Assembly: GCA_035628995.1 (NCBI GenBank)
Contig: DASPIR010000030.1
Location: 62,001 to 126,000 of the forward strand
DNA length: 64,000 nucleotides
DNA from: Clostridia bacterium
Lineage (GTDB): Bacteria; Bacillota; Clostridia; Lutisporales; Lutisporaceae
Direction of reading: 5' to 3'
Made by a program: the position numbers and the translations under genes. How positions within the stretch are numbered: position 1 is the first letter of the stretch; each line of letters starts with the position of its first letter. Positions 1 through 9,042 of the stretch are shown here, piece after piece. Under the pieces are notes generated by a model. The model saw only the letters and a program-made list of their open reading frames with translations. It did no database searches and was not told the origin of the DNA.

Positions 1-182
1 TTTATTAATGCTAAAGAACTAATTGCCTTACATATAATAGGGTGCAGTTTGTTTTTTCTCGTGTTATTCGAAGAAAGCAAGGTGAAGTTGAATAAAAGCT
101 CAAATTTCATATATAATAGCTGTAAATTACTAAAAAAAAATTTGACTAATAAAGTATTAGTTGATATAATATTTTGTTTTAA

Positions 183-211
183 TTGACATATAATATAGGT
201 TATGATAAAAT
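183..211 (+). promoter_or_regulatory. Sigma-A type promoter of veg
   Basis: A TTGACA -35 box (183-188) is followed after 17 bp by TAAAAT (206-211), about 30 bp before the veg start codon. Box quality and spacing fit a strong housekeeping promoter. Sequence upstream to position 1 is AT-rich and holds no recognisable gene. Confidence 0.75.
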
Positions 212-241
212 TTAAGATGTTGGGAAGGAAGGTGATTTTTT

Positions 242-514
242 ATGGCTTCAAAAAATACCCTAACCCTCATCAAAAGTAATATAGACAACTATGTTGGGGA
301 AAGAGTCGTGCTCAGAGCCAATAAAGGCAGAAAAAAGATAAGCATAAAGCAAGGTGTAATTGAGAAGACGTACCCCAGTATATTTTTAGTACGGATTGAA
401 GGCGAAGTGCCTGAAGATTTCGGGCGAACCGTTTCATTCAGCTATTCAGATATACTGACAAAGTCTATCGAATTATTCGCATGTAAAGATAATGTAAAGA
501 TAGGCTGCATGTAA
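242..514 (+). CDS. veg: Veg family protein
   Basis: A 90-residue basic protein with a strong ribosome binding site (GGAAGGAAGGTGA) 7 nt before the ATG. The sequence (LxxIKxxIDxYVGxRVxLRANKGRKK near the N-terminus, then a second half with alternating hydrophobic residues) is characteristic of the Veg/DUF1021 family, small SH3-like proteins of Firmicutes. In Bacillus subtilis, Veg is abundant and has been linked to biofilm gene expression and spore outgrowth; its biochemical role is not settled. It is a single-gene unit with its own promoter and a hairpin about 120 bp downstream. Family length is normal (about 85-90 residues). Confidence 0.9.
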   Translation: MASKNTLTLIKSNIDNYVGERVVLRANKGRKKISIKQGVIEKTYPSIFLVRIEGEVPEDFGRTVSFSYSDILTKSIELFACKDNVKIGCM

Positions 515-635
515 TAGTTTCATATCATCTAAACATCAAAGCCTTTTCGCAGTATTATATGTTGAAGTGTAAGCAGCAGTTATCGTCTGTGGGGCGAAGT
601 TATATACTATGGATACAACCTTGTGAGGCAAAAAA

Positions 636-668
636 TTGAGACCCGTATAGGGTTCTTAATTTTTTTTG
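636..668 (+). terminator. Probable intrinsic terminator downstream of veg
   Basis: A stem of TTGAGA-CCC with GGG-T-TCTTAA (loop GTATA, one bulge and one G-T pair) runs directly into eight T residues and a second T run. It is 120 bp beyond the veg stop, so it may end the veg transcript or a small RNA encoded in between. Confidence 0.55.
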
Positions 669-820
669 CTCTTTTTTGCATAATAATTTTTTATTCCTGC
701 TGCTAAATTATTATGCATACAATGCATAAATACAGCAAAGCCTATTTATTAAGTGTAAAGCGGTTGGAATGAAAAAATGCCGGCTTTATTCCGCTGATTT
801 ATATTTATTCACTTTATAGG

Positions 821-834
821 TGAATTAATATGCA
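821..834. promoter_or_regulatory. Candidate ARG box (ArgR/AhrC operator) upstream of arcA
   Basis: TGAATTAATATGCA matches the palindromic ARG-box pattern TGNAT-N4-ATNCA. It lies about 130 bp upstream of a TATAAT hexamer (962-967) that has no good -35 box. In Bacilli the arginine repressor activates arginine catabolic genes from such sites. A second dyad of related sequence (TGCAT-ACA-ATGCA, 714-726, spacer 3 instead of 4) lies further upstream. AT-rich background makes chance matches possible. Confidence 0.45.
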
Positions 835-1035
835 AGCATATGGTATAAAATGTAAACAGCTCCTTGAACGCTACATCCCAGCTACTTGTGTAATAATTAT
901 TAGTTGTATATACTAAAGTAGTTAAAAATGTATAGGAAACATCAATAGAAGAACTATAAGGTATAATAGAATATGTTTAGGGAGTTGCCACGATATTAAG
1001 AGGGCAAGACTACATTTTATAAGGGAGGATAACAA

Positions 1036-2274
1036 ATGTTTGATGCAGACAGAAAGCCTTTTCTGAATGTTACATCTGAAATAGGCAAATTGAAAGCTGT
1101 CCTGCTGCATAAACCGGGTAAGGAGCTGGAAAGGCTTACACCCGATTATCTTAAAGAGCTTTTGTTCGATGACATCCCATGGCTCAGGAAAATGAGGGAT
1201 GAGCATGATGAATTCGCAGAAGTTCTTAGGCAGAGGGGAACCAAGGTTTATTATGTTGAGGATTTGCTGGCTGAGGTTTTAGAGAACGTAGACGTAAAAA
1301 GAAACCTTATAAATGATATACTGCTTCACTGTCAAATAGAAAACCTTGAACTCCATGAAATGATATTTTCCTACTTATTTGAAAAAAGCCCTGCAGAAGT
1401 AGCGGAAATTGCCATAGCAGGTTTGAATAAGAGTGATATACCTGATATGGAGAGGGAGTATAGTCTCTCAGATTATGTAAGGAAGGATTATCCTTTATAC
1501 ATAAATCCAATACCTAATTTATATTTCATGAGAGACCCGCTGGCTATAATCGGAAGCGGAATATCCATCAACTCAATGCATACAGATGCAAGAAGAAGAG
1601 AGCCAATGATAATCAAATACATATATGACTTTAATCCTCTATTCAAGAAGGATTATTCTCAAATATGGTATAACTATACAATACCCCACAGCATAGAGGG
1701 CGGAGACATACTTGTGCTTAGCAAAGAAGCAGTGGCTGTTGGCTGCAGTGAAAGAACTTCTGCTAATGGGATTGAAATACTTGCAAGAAATCTTTTCGCA
1801 GGAAATGAGAACCTGAAAGAGGTTCTGGCAGTACAGATACCACCACTCAGGGCATTTATGCATCTTGATACGGTATTTACAATGGTTGATAGGGATAAGT
1901 TCACAGTTTATCCTGGAATATTGGACAGGGTTTCAGTTTATAAGCTCACCCGCGGAAGCAGGAATGGAATAAAGGTTACTGTAGAAAATGACCTTGTTGA
2001 AGCTCTTAAGAAGAGTCTCAGACTTCCTGCAGTCAGCCTTATACAAAGTGGCGGTGGAGATATAATCACAGCTGCAAGAGAACAGTGGAATGACAGCACG
2101 AATACATTAGCTATTGCTCCTGGGGTGGTAGTGACTTATGCAAGAAATGAAGCTTCCAACGAGGTACTCAGGAAGAATGGCATCGAGGTTCTTGAAATAG
2201 ATGGGTCTGAACTGGTAAGAGGCAGAGGCGGTCCAAGATGTATGAGCATGCCTCTTGTAAGGGAAGACATATAG
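1036..2274 (+). CDS. arcA: Arginine deiminase
   Basis: Hydrolyses L-arginine to citrulline and ammonia, the first step of the cytosolic arginine deiminase pathway. The 412-residue length is normal. Guanidino-group-modifying enzyme motifs are visible: FMRDP near residue 165, HLD near 276 (the catalytic His), and the catalytic Cys at 402 in the C-terminal GGPRCMSMPL context. GGGAGG lies 8 nt before the ATG. It heads an arcA-arcB-arcC run coding the complete pathway; the arcA-arcB gap is occupied by a heptamer repeat. A candidate ARG box upstream suggests arginine-responsive control. No arcD-type arginine/ornithine exchanger is in the window. Confidence 0.97.
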   Translation: MFDADRKPFLNVTSEIGKLKAVLLHKPGKELERLTPDYLKELLFDDIPWLRKMRDEHDEFAEVLRQRGTKVYYVEDLLAEVLENVDVKRNLINDILLHCQIENLELHEMIFSYLFEKSPAEVAEIAIAGLNKSDIPDMEREYSLSDYVRKDYPLYINPIPNLYFMRDPLAIIGSGISINSMHTDARRREPMIIKYIYDFNPLFKKDYSQIWYNYTIPHSIEGGDILVLSKEAVAVGCSERTSANGIEILARNLFAGNENLKEVLAVQIPPLRAFMHLDTVFTMVDRDKFTVYPGILDRVSVYKLTRGSRNGIKVTVENDLVEALKKSLRLPAVSLIQSGGGDIITAAREQWNDSTNTLAIAPGVVVTYARNEASNEVLRKNGIEVLEIDGSELVRGRGGPRCMSMPLVREDI

Positions 2275-2290
2275 TCATCCTATGGATGAC

Positions 2291-2390
2291 AGGCTATAGG
2301 CAATAGGCAATAGGATTCAGTTAGGCTTCGAAGTATTTACTCAACCCATTGCCCATTGCCCATTGCCAAGTGCCCATCGCCCATTGCCGA
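2291..2390. repeat. Heptamer-array repeat between arcA and arcB
   Basis: Left array of about three AATAGGC units, a core with GGCTTCGAAG (about 2323-2332), then a right array of about six CCATTGC-like units (variants CAAGTGC and CCATCGC). The two arrays are in inverse orientation and could pair imperfectly. Layout matches the GGTGCGA-type repeats elsewhere in the window, but with a different 7-bp unit. It begins about 15 bp after the arcA stop. Confidence 0.8.
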
Positions 2391-2478
2391 AAAAGTACCA
2401 AGTATCGTATAATAAGATAAAACTCAAAACTTATATAAAGAAATAATTAATTAAAGACTGAAAAGGAGCGAATTTAAA

Positions 2479-3465
2479 ATGGCAGTTAATCTTAAAGGCA
2501 GAAGTTTTCTTACGTTAATGGATTTCACACCAATGGAAATCAGGTATATGCTGGACTTGTCCCATGACTTAAAGTCAAAGAAAAGAGCAGGCATATCCAA
2601 TTATCTGCTGAAAGGCAAGAACATTGTATTACTTTTTGAAAAGACCTCTACTAGAACAAGATGTGCTTTCGAGGTTGGTGCTCTCGAAGAAGGTGCTCAT
2701 GTAACTTATCTTGACCAGGCAAGCTCACAGATGGGCAAAAAGGAATCTCTGGAAGATACAGCCAAGGTGCTTGGAAGATACTATGACGGCATAGAGTACA
2801 GAGGTTATAAGCAGTCAGTAGTTGAAGACCTTGCAAAGTATTCAGGAGTTCCGGTATGGAATGGTCTTACAGATGTTGACCATCCAACACAGATTCTGGC
2901 AGACATGCTTACAATCGAAGAGCATGTTGCAAAGCCGCTTAACAAGGTTAAAGTCGTATTTGCCGGAGACACAAGAAACAACATGGCATATGCATGGATG
3001 TATGGCTGTGCAAAGATGGGCATGCACTTTGTAGCGTTGGGACCGAAGGAATTAAGCCCTAGTCAGGATATATTGAATAAAGTGAATGAAGTTGCAAAGG
3101 AAACTGGCGCTATAATAGAAGTAGCTCATGATATTGAAGCTGTCAAAGGCGCAGATGTAATATATACAGACGTTTGGGCATCAATGGGCGAAGAAGACCA
3201 GATTCCTGAAAGAGTAAGACTTCTTACTCCATATAAGGTTACTATGGAAATGCTTAATAAAACTGGCAATTCTGATGTTATTTTCATGCATTGCCTGCCT
3301 GCATTCCATAACTTTGAAACAAAGCTTGCCAAGGAAATGATGGAAAAAGGCTTTGATATCAGAGAAGTAACTGATGAAGTATTCAGAAGCAGACATTCTG
3401 TAGCATTTGATGAAGCTGAAAACAGAATGCATACAATAAAAGCAATAATGGTAGCAACACTATAA
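2479..3465 (+). CDS. arcB: Ornithine carbamoyltransferase (catabolic)
   Basis: Phosphorolysis of citrulline to ornithine and carbamoyl phosphate. The 328 residues carry the carbamoyl phosphate-binding STRTR motif (near 55), HPTQ (135) and the ornithine-binding HCLPAF (near 271), in the usual order. The AAGGAG ribosome binding site and ATG are clear. The catabolic role is inferred from its place between arcA and arcC, since sequence alone does not separate catabolic and biosynthetic enzymes safely. The product ornithine has no obvious consumer in this window. Confidence 0.97.
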   Translation: MAVNLKGRSFLTLMDFTPMEIRYMLDLSHDLKSKKRAGISNYLLKGKNIVLLFEKTSTRTRCAFEVGALEEGAHVTYLDQASSQMGKKESLEDTAKVLGRYYDGIEYRGYKQSVVEDLAKYSGVPVWNGLTDVDHPTQILADMLTIEEHVAKPLNKVKVVFAGDTRNNMAYAWMYGCAKMGMHFVALGPKELSPSQDILNKVNEVAKETGAIIEVAHDIEAVKGADVIYTDVWASMGEEDQIPERVRLLTPYKVTMEMLNKTGNSDVIFMHCLPAFHNFETKLAKEMMEKGFDIREVTDEVFRSRHSVAFDEAENRMHTIKAIMVATL

Positions 3466-3492
3466 AATTTTGATTTTTAAAGGAGAAGGTGT

Positions 3493-4437
3493 ATGTCAGT
3501 AATAAAGGTCGTTGTAGCATTGGGCGGAAATGCCCTTCAGGAAGCAGGCACTCCTGCGACTGCAGAAGCGCAGCTGCAGGTAGTGAATAAGACTGCCGAG
3601 TATCTTGCAGAAATGTGCGTCAGAGGGTATGAAATGGCAGTGGTACATGGCAATGGACCTCAGGTCGGAAGAATACTTCTAGCCTCAGAGACTGCTGCGA
3701 ATGTAACACCTTCAATGCCATTTGACGTTTGTGGGGCAATGAGTCAAGGCTATATTGGATATCATATACAGCAAGGCTTGAGACACGCTCTCAGGCAGAG
3801 AGGCAAAGACGTACCTGTTGTTACATTAGTTACACAGGTGGTTGTTGACAAGGATGATCAGGGCTTCAAAAATCCTACAAAACCGATAGGTGCTTTCTAT
3901 ACAGAAGAGGAAGCCAAGAAGCTTCAGGCGGAAAAGGGATATGTGATGAAGGAAGATGCCGGAAGAGGCTGGAGAAGAGTTGTCGCATCCCCAATGCCCA
4001 AAAAGATAGTTGAGCTTTCAGGTGTTAAACAGCTCTGGGATACAACCATCGTAGTTACATGCGGTGGCGGCGGAATTCCTGTAATAGAAAAGGAAGATGG
4101 TTCCCTTGCGGGTGTAGCTGCAGTAATTGACAAGGATCTTGCTGCTGAAAGGCTTGCTGAAGATATTGGAGCAGATATACTTATGATACTTACTGAAGTT
4201 GAGAAAGTCTCAATCAACTTCAAGAAGCCGGATCAGAAGGACCTTTCAAGTTTGACTGTTGCAGAAGCTGAACAATACATGAAGGAAGGACATTTTGCGC
4301 CAGGCAGCATGCTTCCAAAGATGCAGGCAGCTGTTATGTTTGCAAAAGCAAATCCGGGTAAAAAGGCAATAATTACTTCTCTCTACAAGGCTGTAGAAGC
4401 TTTGGAAGGAAAAGCAGGAACAGTAATCAGTTTATAA
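3493..4437 (+). CDS. arcC: Carbamate kinase
   Basis: Transfers phosphate from carbamoyl phosphate to ADP, yielding ATP, CO2 and ammonia: the energy-conserving last step of the pathway. The 314 residues show the amino acid kinase fold signatures: VVALGGNAL at the N-terminus, VVHGNGPQVG near residue 54, and VTCGGGGIPV near 190. It starts 27 bp after arcB behind AAAGGAGAAGG, so the two are surely co-transcribed. A terminator lies about 120 bp downstream, which ends the arc operon before the permease gene. Confidence 0.97.
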   Translation: MSVIKVVVALGGNALQEAGTPATAEAQLQVVNKTAEYLAEMCVRGYEMAVVHGNGPQVGRILLASETAANVTPSMPFDVCGAMSQGYIGYHIQQGLRHALRQRGKDVPVVTLVTQVVVDKDDQGFKNPTKPIGAFYTEEEAKKLQAEKGYVMKEDAGRGWRRVVASPMPKKIVELSGVKQLWDTTIVVTCGGGGIPVIEKEDGSLAGVAAVIDKDLAAERLAEDIGADILMILTEVEKVSINFKKPDQKDLSSLTVAEAEQYMKEGHFAPGSMLPKMQAAVMFAKANPGKKAIITSLYKAVEALEGKAGTVISL

Positions 4438-4754
4438 TAAGTGTTTTGCATAATACCCTACATATTATTCAATCAAATTATGCAAATACACTACCTTGGA
4501 TGTTATTGAATTCGCACTATATCTATTAAGAATGCTTTTATGCGTTCAATATCAGGAAACCGTGGATGAAATCCACGGTTTTTTTATCTGTACTAATAAT
4601 TCTATTAGAAGAAATTATAAAAAAATACCATAAAAGATATTGATAATTGTTTTGCTTTCGTATATCATAGACAAAGAGTGCTTGACGAAGTATGTAGAAA
4701 TTTGTTTTAAAGGGCACAATAAATTAAAATAATTAAACTAAAGGGGGAAATTAA
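4438..4754. other. 317-bp region between arcC and the uracil permease gene
   Basis: Contains the arc terminator (4557-4586) and an AT-rich leader for the permease gene with a TTGACG hexamer at 4682-4687 but no clear -10 partner at standard spacing. I saw no PyrR-binding loop, anti-terminator or known riboswitch consensus. Confidence 0.5.
4557..4586 (+). terminator. Intrinsic terminator of the arc operon
   Basis: A perfect 11-bp stem (AAACCGTGGAT paired with ATCCACGGTTT, loop GAA) runs into a T tract. Confidence 0.9.
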
Positions 4755-6020
4755 ATGGCTAAACGTGTTGTACAAATCCACGAGAAACTTCCGCTAATTG
4801 AAAGCATTCCGTTAAGTTTCCAGCATCTATTTGCAATGTTCGGAGCATCTGTATTGGTTCCGATGTTGTTCAAGATAGATCCTGCGACTGTATTGCTTAT
4901 GAATGGTATTGGTACGCTGCTCTACATATTTCTCACAAAAGGTAAAATACCTGCATTTCTGGGTTCCAGTTTTGCATTCCTATCCCCCGTTTTTGTTGTA
5001 ATGGCTGGTAAAAGCTATGAAGCAGCACTCGGGGGATTTGTTGTATCCGGACTTATTTTTATTGCAGTAGCACTGATATTCAAGTATGCGGGAACCGAGT
5101 GGATACATGTTGTGTTCCCTCCTGCTGCAATGGGAGCTATTGTAGCTATTATAGGCCTTGAGCTTGCCCCGGTAGCTGCGCAGATGGCAGGGCTTGTGCT
5201 GGATAATAATGACCCAGGTCTGTATATGAATCCTAAAGCACTTATTGTATCAATAGCAACTGCAATAATCATTATTGTAGGATCAGTGGTATTCAGAGGG
5301 TTTCTGGCAATCATACCAGTACTTGTAGGGGTTGTCAGCGGCTATATAATAGCATTGTTTGTAGGTATAGTAAACTTTGATCCAGTTATGAATGCAAGTC
5401 TGTTTGCCATCCCAACAATTTATACCCCGGTATTTGATATCTCTGCAATCATTACGATTATACCCGCGGCCTTGGTTGTAATTGCAGAGCATATTGGACA
5501 TCTTATAGTAACTGGCAATATAGTAGGCAAGGATCTTACAAAGGACCCAGGATTGCACCGCTCATTGATGGGAGACGGAGTATCCACCACGCTTTCCGGT
5601 CTGATTGGTTCAGTCCCTACTACAACCTACGGTGAGAACATAGGCGTATTGGCGATTACAAAGGTATACAGCGTATGGGTAATAGGCGGAGCTGCTGTAA
5701 TATCCATAATAATATCTTTCTTTGGCAAGTTCTCTGCAATAATATCGACAGTGCCCAAGCCTGTTATGGGCGGAGTATCCCTCCTGCTCTTTGGAGTAAT
5801 AGCTGCTTCAGGTATAAGGATGCTTGTTGAAGAAAAGGTTGACTACAATAAGCCTAAAAACCTCATATTAACAGCTGTTGTGCTTACGGTAGGATTAAGC
5901 GGAGCACATGTACAGATAGGAACAGTTACGCTGGCAGGCATGGCACTGGCTACAATAGTATCAATAATAGTCAGTTTGACCTTCAAGGTGTTTGAAGTAA
6001 CTGGGATAATGAACGAATAA
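4755..6020 (+). CDS. NCS2 family uracil permease
   Basis: A 421-residue integral membrane transporter, most likely a proton-coupled uracil symporter (UraA/PyrP type). The N-terminus (PLIESIPLSFQHLFAMFGAS) and GSSFAFLSP followed by a large number of hydrophobic segments are typical of NCS2 nucleobase carriers, and the AEHIGH motif near residue 245 contains the uracil-binding Glu of UraA-type carriers. AAAGGGGGAAA precedes the ATG. It sits after the arc operon but behind a terminator, so a functional link with arginine catabolism is only positional. Xanthine or other nucleobase specificity is less likely but not excluded. Confidence 0.88.
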   Translation: MAKRVVQIHEKLPLIESIPLSFQHLFAMFGASVLVPMLFKIDPATVLLMNGIGTLLYIFLTKGKIPAFLGSSFAFLSPVFVVMAGKSYEAALGGFVVSGLIFIAVALIFKYAGTEWIHVVFPPAAMGAIVAIIGLELAPVAAQMAGLVLDNNDPGLYMNPKALIVSIATAIIIIVGSVVFRGFLAIIPVLVGVVSGYIIALFVGIVNFDPVMNASLFAIPTIYTPVFDISAIITIIPAALVVIAEHIGHLIVTGNIVGKDLTKDPGLHRSLMGDGVSTTLSGLIGSVPTTTYGENIGVLAITKVYSVWVIGGAAVISIIISFFGKFSAIISTVPKPVMGGVSLLLFGVIAASGIRMLVEEKVDYNKPKNLILTAVVLTVGLSGAHVQIGTVTLAGMALATIVSIIVSLTFKVFEVTGIMNE

Positions 6021-6052
6021 GAGAATATTAGTAAAAGAAATAAATATAAAAT

Positions 6053-6097
6053 TATAGCCCCAATATTTGAGCGGATTCGCTCATTTATTGGGGCTAT
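6053..6097 (+). terminator. Probable terminator after the permease gene
   Basis: A 12-bp outer stem ATAGCCCCAATA/TATTGGGGCTAT encloses an inner GAGCG/CGCTC stem. Only a short T run follows, so termination may be partial. Confidence 0.65.
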
Positions 6098-6107
6098 TTC
6101 TAGTATA

Positions 6108-6215
6108 TAGCCTATTGCTGAGCTTCAAAGGCCTGCCCAAATCGTGTAACTTGAAACGCGAAACGCGTAACCAGACCCAACGGGAATACCCAGACCTATT
6201 GCCCATTGCCCATCG
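6108..6215. repeat. Degenerate heptamer-array repeat upstream of sipL
   Basis: Contains a core-like GCTTCAAAGGCCT (6122-6134), then CGCGAAA and CGCGTAA units, then CCTATTGC-CCATTGC-CCATCG units. It mixes two heptamer types seen singly elsewhere, which suggests a remnant of two overlapping insertions. Confidence 0.6.
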
Positions 6216-6314
6216 TCAGCACCATTTTATTAGCAATGAATATAAAAGTAGTCATAAATTCCTTCTCGTCTCATATAAATTAATAGAAAAACTATAGTAG
6301 GAGGAGGAGAACTA

Positions 6315-7904
6315 ATGCCACTAGAGTTAATAAGAAACCCACTTAAAGTTTCCAGGATAATAGGCGAAAATGTATTCAGCACTGTAGTAGAAGAAGATAT
6401 AAATGTACCGGACATAAATCCGGATTTATACAAGATACTTGCACCGAGCGCGACTGTACAACTGAAGGATTGCGAAGTGTTGAACGATAGGGTTATGGTA
6501 AATGGACAGGTAATTTTAAGCATATTATATGCAGCGGATGATGAAGGGAAACCACTGAGCAATATGGATGTCGTAGCAAATTTTTCGCAGGGTATAGAAA
6601 TACCTGGCGCCAGGCCTAGGATGAAGGAAAGCATCAGTACAGTAATTCAACATATTGATTGTTATATGATCAACTCAAGAAAGCTCAGTATTAAGGTTAT
6701 TATGGACCTTTCGTGCAGGGTTGAAGACTTGTTCGATTTGGAGCTGGCTGGAGATGTGAGAGGCTTGTCAGATATACAGGTTCTCAGGGAGCCCAGCAGC
6801 TTCAAGCAAGTAGTAGGCTATAACAAGGATCGCTATGAATTCAATGAAGAGTTGAATTTAGCCGCAGATGTACCTGCAATAGACAAGATATTAAGGTCGG
6901 ATTATAAAGTAATAGTAAAAGATGAAAAAGCAACTGACGGCAAGGTTGAAGTAGCAGGATTGCTGGGAGTAAACATACTGTACAAAGCTGCTGCTGAAGA
7001 GAATCGACTGCAGTATCAGGAGTTTGAGATACCATTTACTCAATACATAGAGATTCCTGCAGCAGAAAGAAATATGGAGTGCGCAACGGACAATGCGCTT
7101 CAGGAATGCTATCTGGAGGTAGGAGAGGACTCGAACGGTGAGAAGAGAGTACTGAATGCCTATATGGTATTGGGCATGGGAGCCAGAGTGTTCAAAGACA
7201 CTGAGCAGGATGTGGTAGTAGATGCGTACAGTCCGAGCAATGTTGTGGACATTGAAAAGAATATGGTCTCGGTCAACGAGTTTGTCGGTAAAAGCCGTTC
7301 AAATATTGTAGTTAAAGAGACTATGGGAATAAAGCATGGAGATCCGGAAATTGAGAAAATATGCTATGTAAATGTAATGCCGATTGTGAATGAAGTAAAG
7401 CTGCTGGATGATCGGGTGCTGCTGGAGGGAATGATGGAATGCACAGGAGTATATATGACATCATACAGCGCAGAACCTATGTGCAGCATGACAGAGCAGA
7501 TACCGTTCAGGCACTTTATGGATATACCAGGTGTAAAGCTTGGCATGCCTTGTACAGTAAAATGCAGTGCTGACAGTGTAAACTTCACACAGATAAATAA
7601 TGAAGTAATTGAACTAAGGGTTGTACTCGGAGTATATGCAGAGGCTGTTAAGTATACAGAGAAGAGGCTTGTTGAAAAGGTTGATGCAGTGGAAGGCGTG
7701 AGCATAGACTATGGCAGGATACCGGCTGTGACCATATATATGATGCAGAGGGGTGACACTCTGTGGAGCATAGCAAAGAGGTACAATACCACTGTGGATG
7801 CATTAGCAAAGCTGAATAATATTGAGAATCCGAGCAAAGTGACAAATGGCATGCAGATAATGATTCTAAAGAACATACGGGTAGGGCAAAATGCCAATAA
7901 ATAA
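6315..7904 (+). CDS. sipL: SipL-like spore morphogenesis protein (DUF3794/SPOCS + LysM)
   Basis: A 529-residue protein with DUF3794 (SPOCS) domains through most of its length (repeated E-VxVxGxL-type strands with FxxxIxIPG/FTQYIEIPA patterns) and a C-terminal LysM domain (about 475-520: RGDTLWSIAKRYNT...VTNGMQIMIL). This architecture and length match SipL of Clostridioides difficile, which binds SpoIVA through its LysM domain and is needed to encase the forespore with coat. No signal peptide, consistent with a mother-cell cytosolic protein. AGGAGGAGGAG precedes the ATG. Nearby ispE and spoIIR fit the sipL neighbourhood I recall from C. difficile. Confidence 0.88.
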   Translation: MPLELIRNPLKVSRIIGENVFSTVVEEDINVPDINPDLYKILAPSATVQLKDCEVLNDRVMVNGQVILSILYAADDEGKPLSNMDVVANFSQGIEIPGARPRMKESISTVIQHIDCYMINSRKLSIKVIMDLSCRVEDLFDLELAGDVRGLSDIQVLREPSSFKQVVGYNKDRYEFNEELNLAADVPAIDKILRSDYKVIVKDEKATDGKVEVAGLLGVNILYKAAAEENRLQYQEFEIPFTQYIEIPAAERNMECATDNALQECYLEVGEDSNGEKRVLNAYMVLGMGARVFKDTEQDVVVDAYSPSNVVDIEKNMVSVNEFVGKSRSNIVVKETMGIKHGDPEIEKICYVNVMPIVNEVKLLDDRVLLEGMMECTGVYMTSYSAEPMCSMTEQIPFRHFMDIPGVKLGMPCTVKCSADSVNFTQINNEVIELRVVLGVYAEAVKYTEKRLVEKVDAVEGVSIDYGRIPAVTIYMMQRGDTLWSIAKRYNTTVDALAKLNNIENPSKVTNGMQIMILKNIRVGQNANK

Positions 7905-7920
7905 TTATGATTAGTCTCTA

Positions 7921-7949
7921 AAAGCAGGATGCAAAATTCCTGCTTTTTT
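7921..7949 (+). terminator. Intrinsic terminator of sipL
   Basis: Stem AAAGCAGGA/TCCTGCTTT with an 8-nt loop, followed by T residues, 17 bp after the sipL stop. Confidence 0.9.
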
Positions 7950-8025
7950 ATTTATAAAAAAATATATTAAAATTGAGCAGTATATATTATAATAAAAATG
8001 GAGAATTATGTATACAGGGGATAAA

Positions 8026-8112
8026 AGGTGCGAGGTGCGAGGTGCGAGGACTGAGCTTAGTCTTCGAAGACCTTTCTAAAACCACGAACCACGAACCACG
8101 TACCCCGAACCA
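8026..8112. repeat. Heptamer-array repeat upstream of ispE
   Basis: Left array of three GGTGCGA units, core AGTCTTCGAAGACCTTTCTAA (approximately 8059-8079), right array of four CCACGAA-type units with variants CCACGTA and CCCCGAA. The right end is 8 bp before the ispE ribosome binding site. Its reading frame is open and continuous with ispE, which creates a false N-terminal extension. Confidence 0.85.
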
Positions 8113-8134
8113 AAAATATCGGAGCGTGATAACT

Positions 8135-9004
8135 TTGAATACACAAACCGGCAGAGCAGCTGCCAAGATAAACCTTGCTATAGATGTATTAAGAAAAAGG
8201 CCGGATGGATACCATGATGTTTCTATGATAATGCAGTCTGTTGCATTATATGATACAATTACCGTCAGAGCCTTGAAGGGCGAAATAAAAGTTACTGCAA
8301 ATACTGACAAGATACCCACTGATAAAAGTAATATTGTATATAAAGCAGCCGAATACTTAAAGATGAAATACAATGTGAAGGAAGGCGTACTGATAAACAT
8401 TGACAAAGCAATACCAGTTGCTGCGGGACTTGCAGGTGGAAGCACCGACGCAGCGCTTACGCTGAAGCTTCTTAATAAGGGTTGGGATTTGCGTTTGTCT
8501 AAGAATGAGATTCTGGAAGCGGGAAAAAAGCTGGGTTCTGATGTGTCCTTCTGCATCCAGGGCGGCACTGCTTTAGCGGAAGGCTTGGGTGAGAAGCTTA
8601 CCCCGCTGCCCGGAATTCCTGATTGTCTCGTACTACTGGCTAAGCCTGCTGTGAGCATATCTACGAAAGAGGTTTATGAAGGCTTGAGGCTTGAGAATAT
8701 TAAAGAAAAGCCTGACATTAAGGATATGATTAGATGTATTGATGAAAGCGACCTGGAGGGTATTGCAGCTAATATGTGCAATGTACTGGAAACAGTAACA
8801 ATAAAGAAATGCCCGCAGATAGAGGAATTAAAAGAAAGGCTTGTAGAATACGGCGCCTTGGGCAGTATGATGAGCGGCAGCGGACCAACGGTATTCGGAA
8901 TTTTCAAGGATAAAGCAACTGCATATAATGCATATGATCATATAAAAGATATGGTTAACGAGGTTTTCGTAGTCAAGACTATCAATCAGACTTGGGATTC
9001 CTAA
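8135..9004 (+). CDS. ispE: 4-diphosphocytidyl-2-C-methyl-D-erythritol kinase
   Basis: GHMP-family kinase of the MEP isoprenoid pathway, phosphorylating CDP-ME. AKINLAIDVLRKRPDGYHDV at the N-terminus and the ATP-binding PVAAGLAGGSTDAA motif are diagnostic; the C-terminal MMSGSGPTVFGIF motif is also present. I chose the TTG at 8135 (289 residues, normal for the family) because GGAG at 8121-8124 is correctly spaced for it. A GTG at 8126 is in frame but only 1 nt from that site. The open frame continues upstream to 7973 through the repeat, giving an artefactual NHEPRTP-like peptide. Confidence 0.93.
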   Translation: MNTQTGRAAAKINLAIDVLRKRPDGYHDVSMIMQSVALYDTITVRALKGEIKVTANTDKIPTDKSNIVYKAAEYLKMKYNVKEGVLINIDKAIPVAAGLAGGSTDAALTLKLLNKGWDLRLSKNEILEAGKKLGSDVSFCIQGGTALAEGLGEKLTPLPGIPDCLVLLAKPAVSISTKEVYEGLRLENIKEKPDIKDMIRCIDESDLEGIAANMCNVLETVTIKKCPQIEELKERLVEYGALGSMMSGSGPTVFGIFKDKATAYNAYDHIKDMVNEVFVVKTINQTWDS

Positions 9005-9042
9005 CAAATGTTGTATTAGAATACTAATAGGGGGCGATAATA

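Larger units (their letters stand above)
515..1035. other. 521-bp gene-free region between veg and arcA
   Basis: No convincing ORF on either strand. It holds a hairpin with a T tract (636-668), an 8-bp inverted repeat TTATGCAT-ACA-ATGCATAA (711-729), a 6-bp inverted repeat around 809-826, a candidate ARG box (821-834) and a TATAAT -10 box (962-967) without a good -35 partner, as expected for an activated arcA promoter. The segment 540-636 could be part of a small untranslated RNA ending at the hairpin, but no family is recognised. Confidence 0.5.

Noticed and set aside
600-670. T-box leader for the arginine genes
   Set aside because: The AGGGTGGTACCGCG-type T-box sequence is absent, and the hairpin is 370 bp before arcA.
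4755-6020. Permease considered as an arginine/ornithine exchanger (ArcD) because of its position after arcC
   Set aside because: Sequence motifs (FQHLFAMFGAS, GSSFAFLSP, AEHIGH) are of the NCS2 nucleobase family, and a terminator separates it from arcC.
7987-8658. 223-codon minus-strand open frame opposite ispE
   Set aside because: It runs through the repeat and ispE in the antisense frame, has no family resemblance and no ribosome binding site; ispE is certain.
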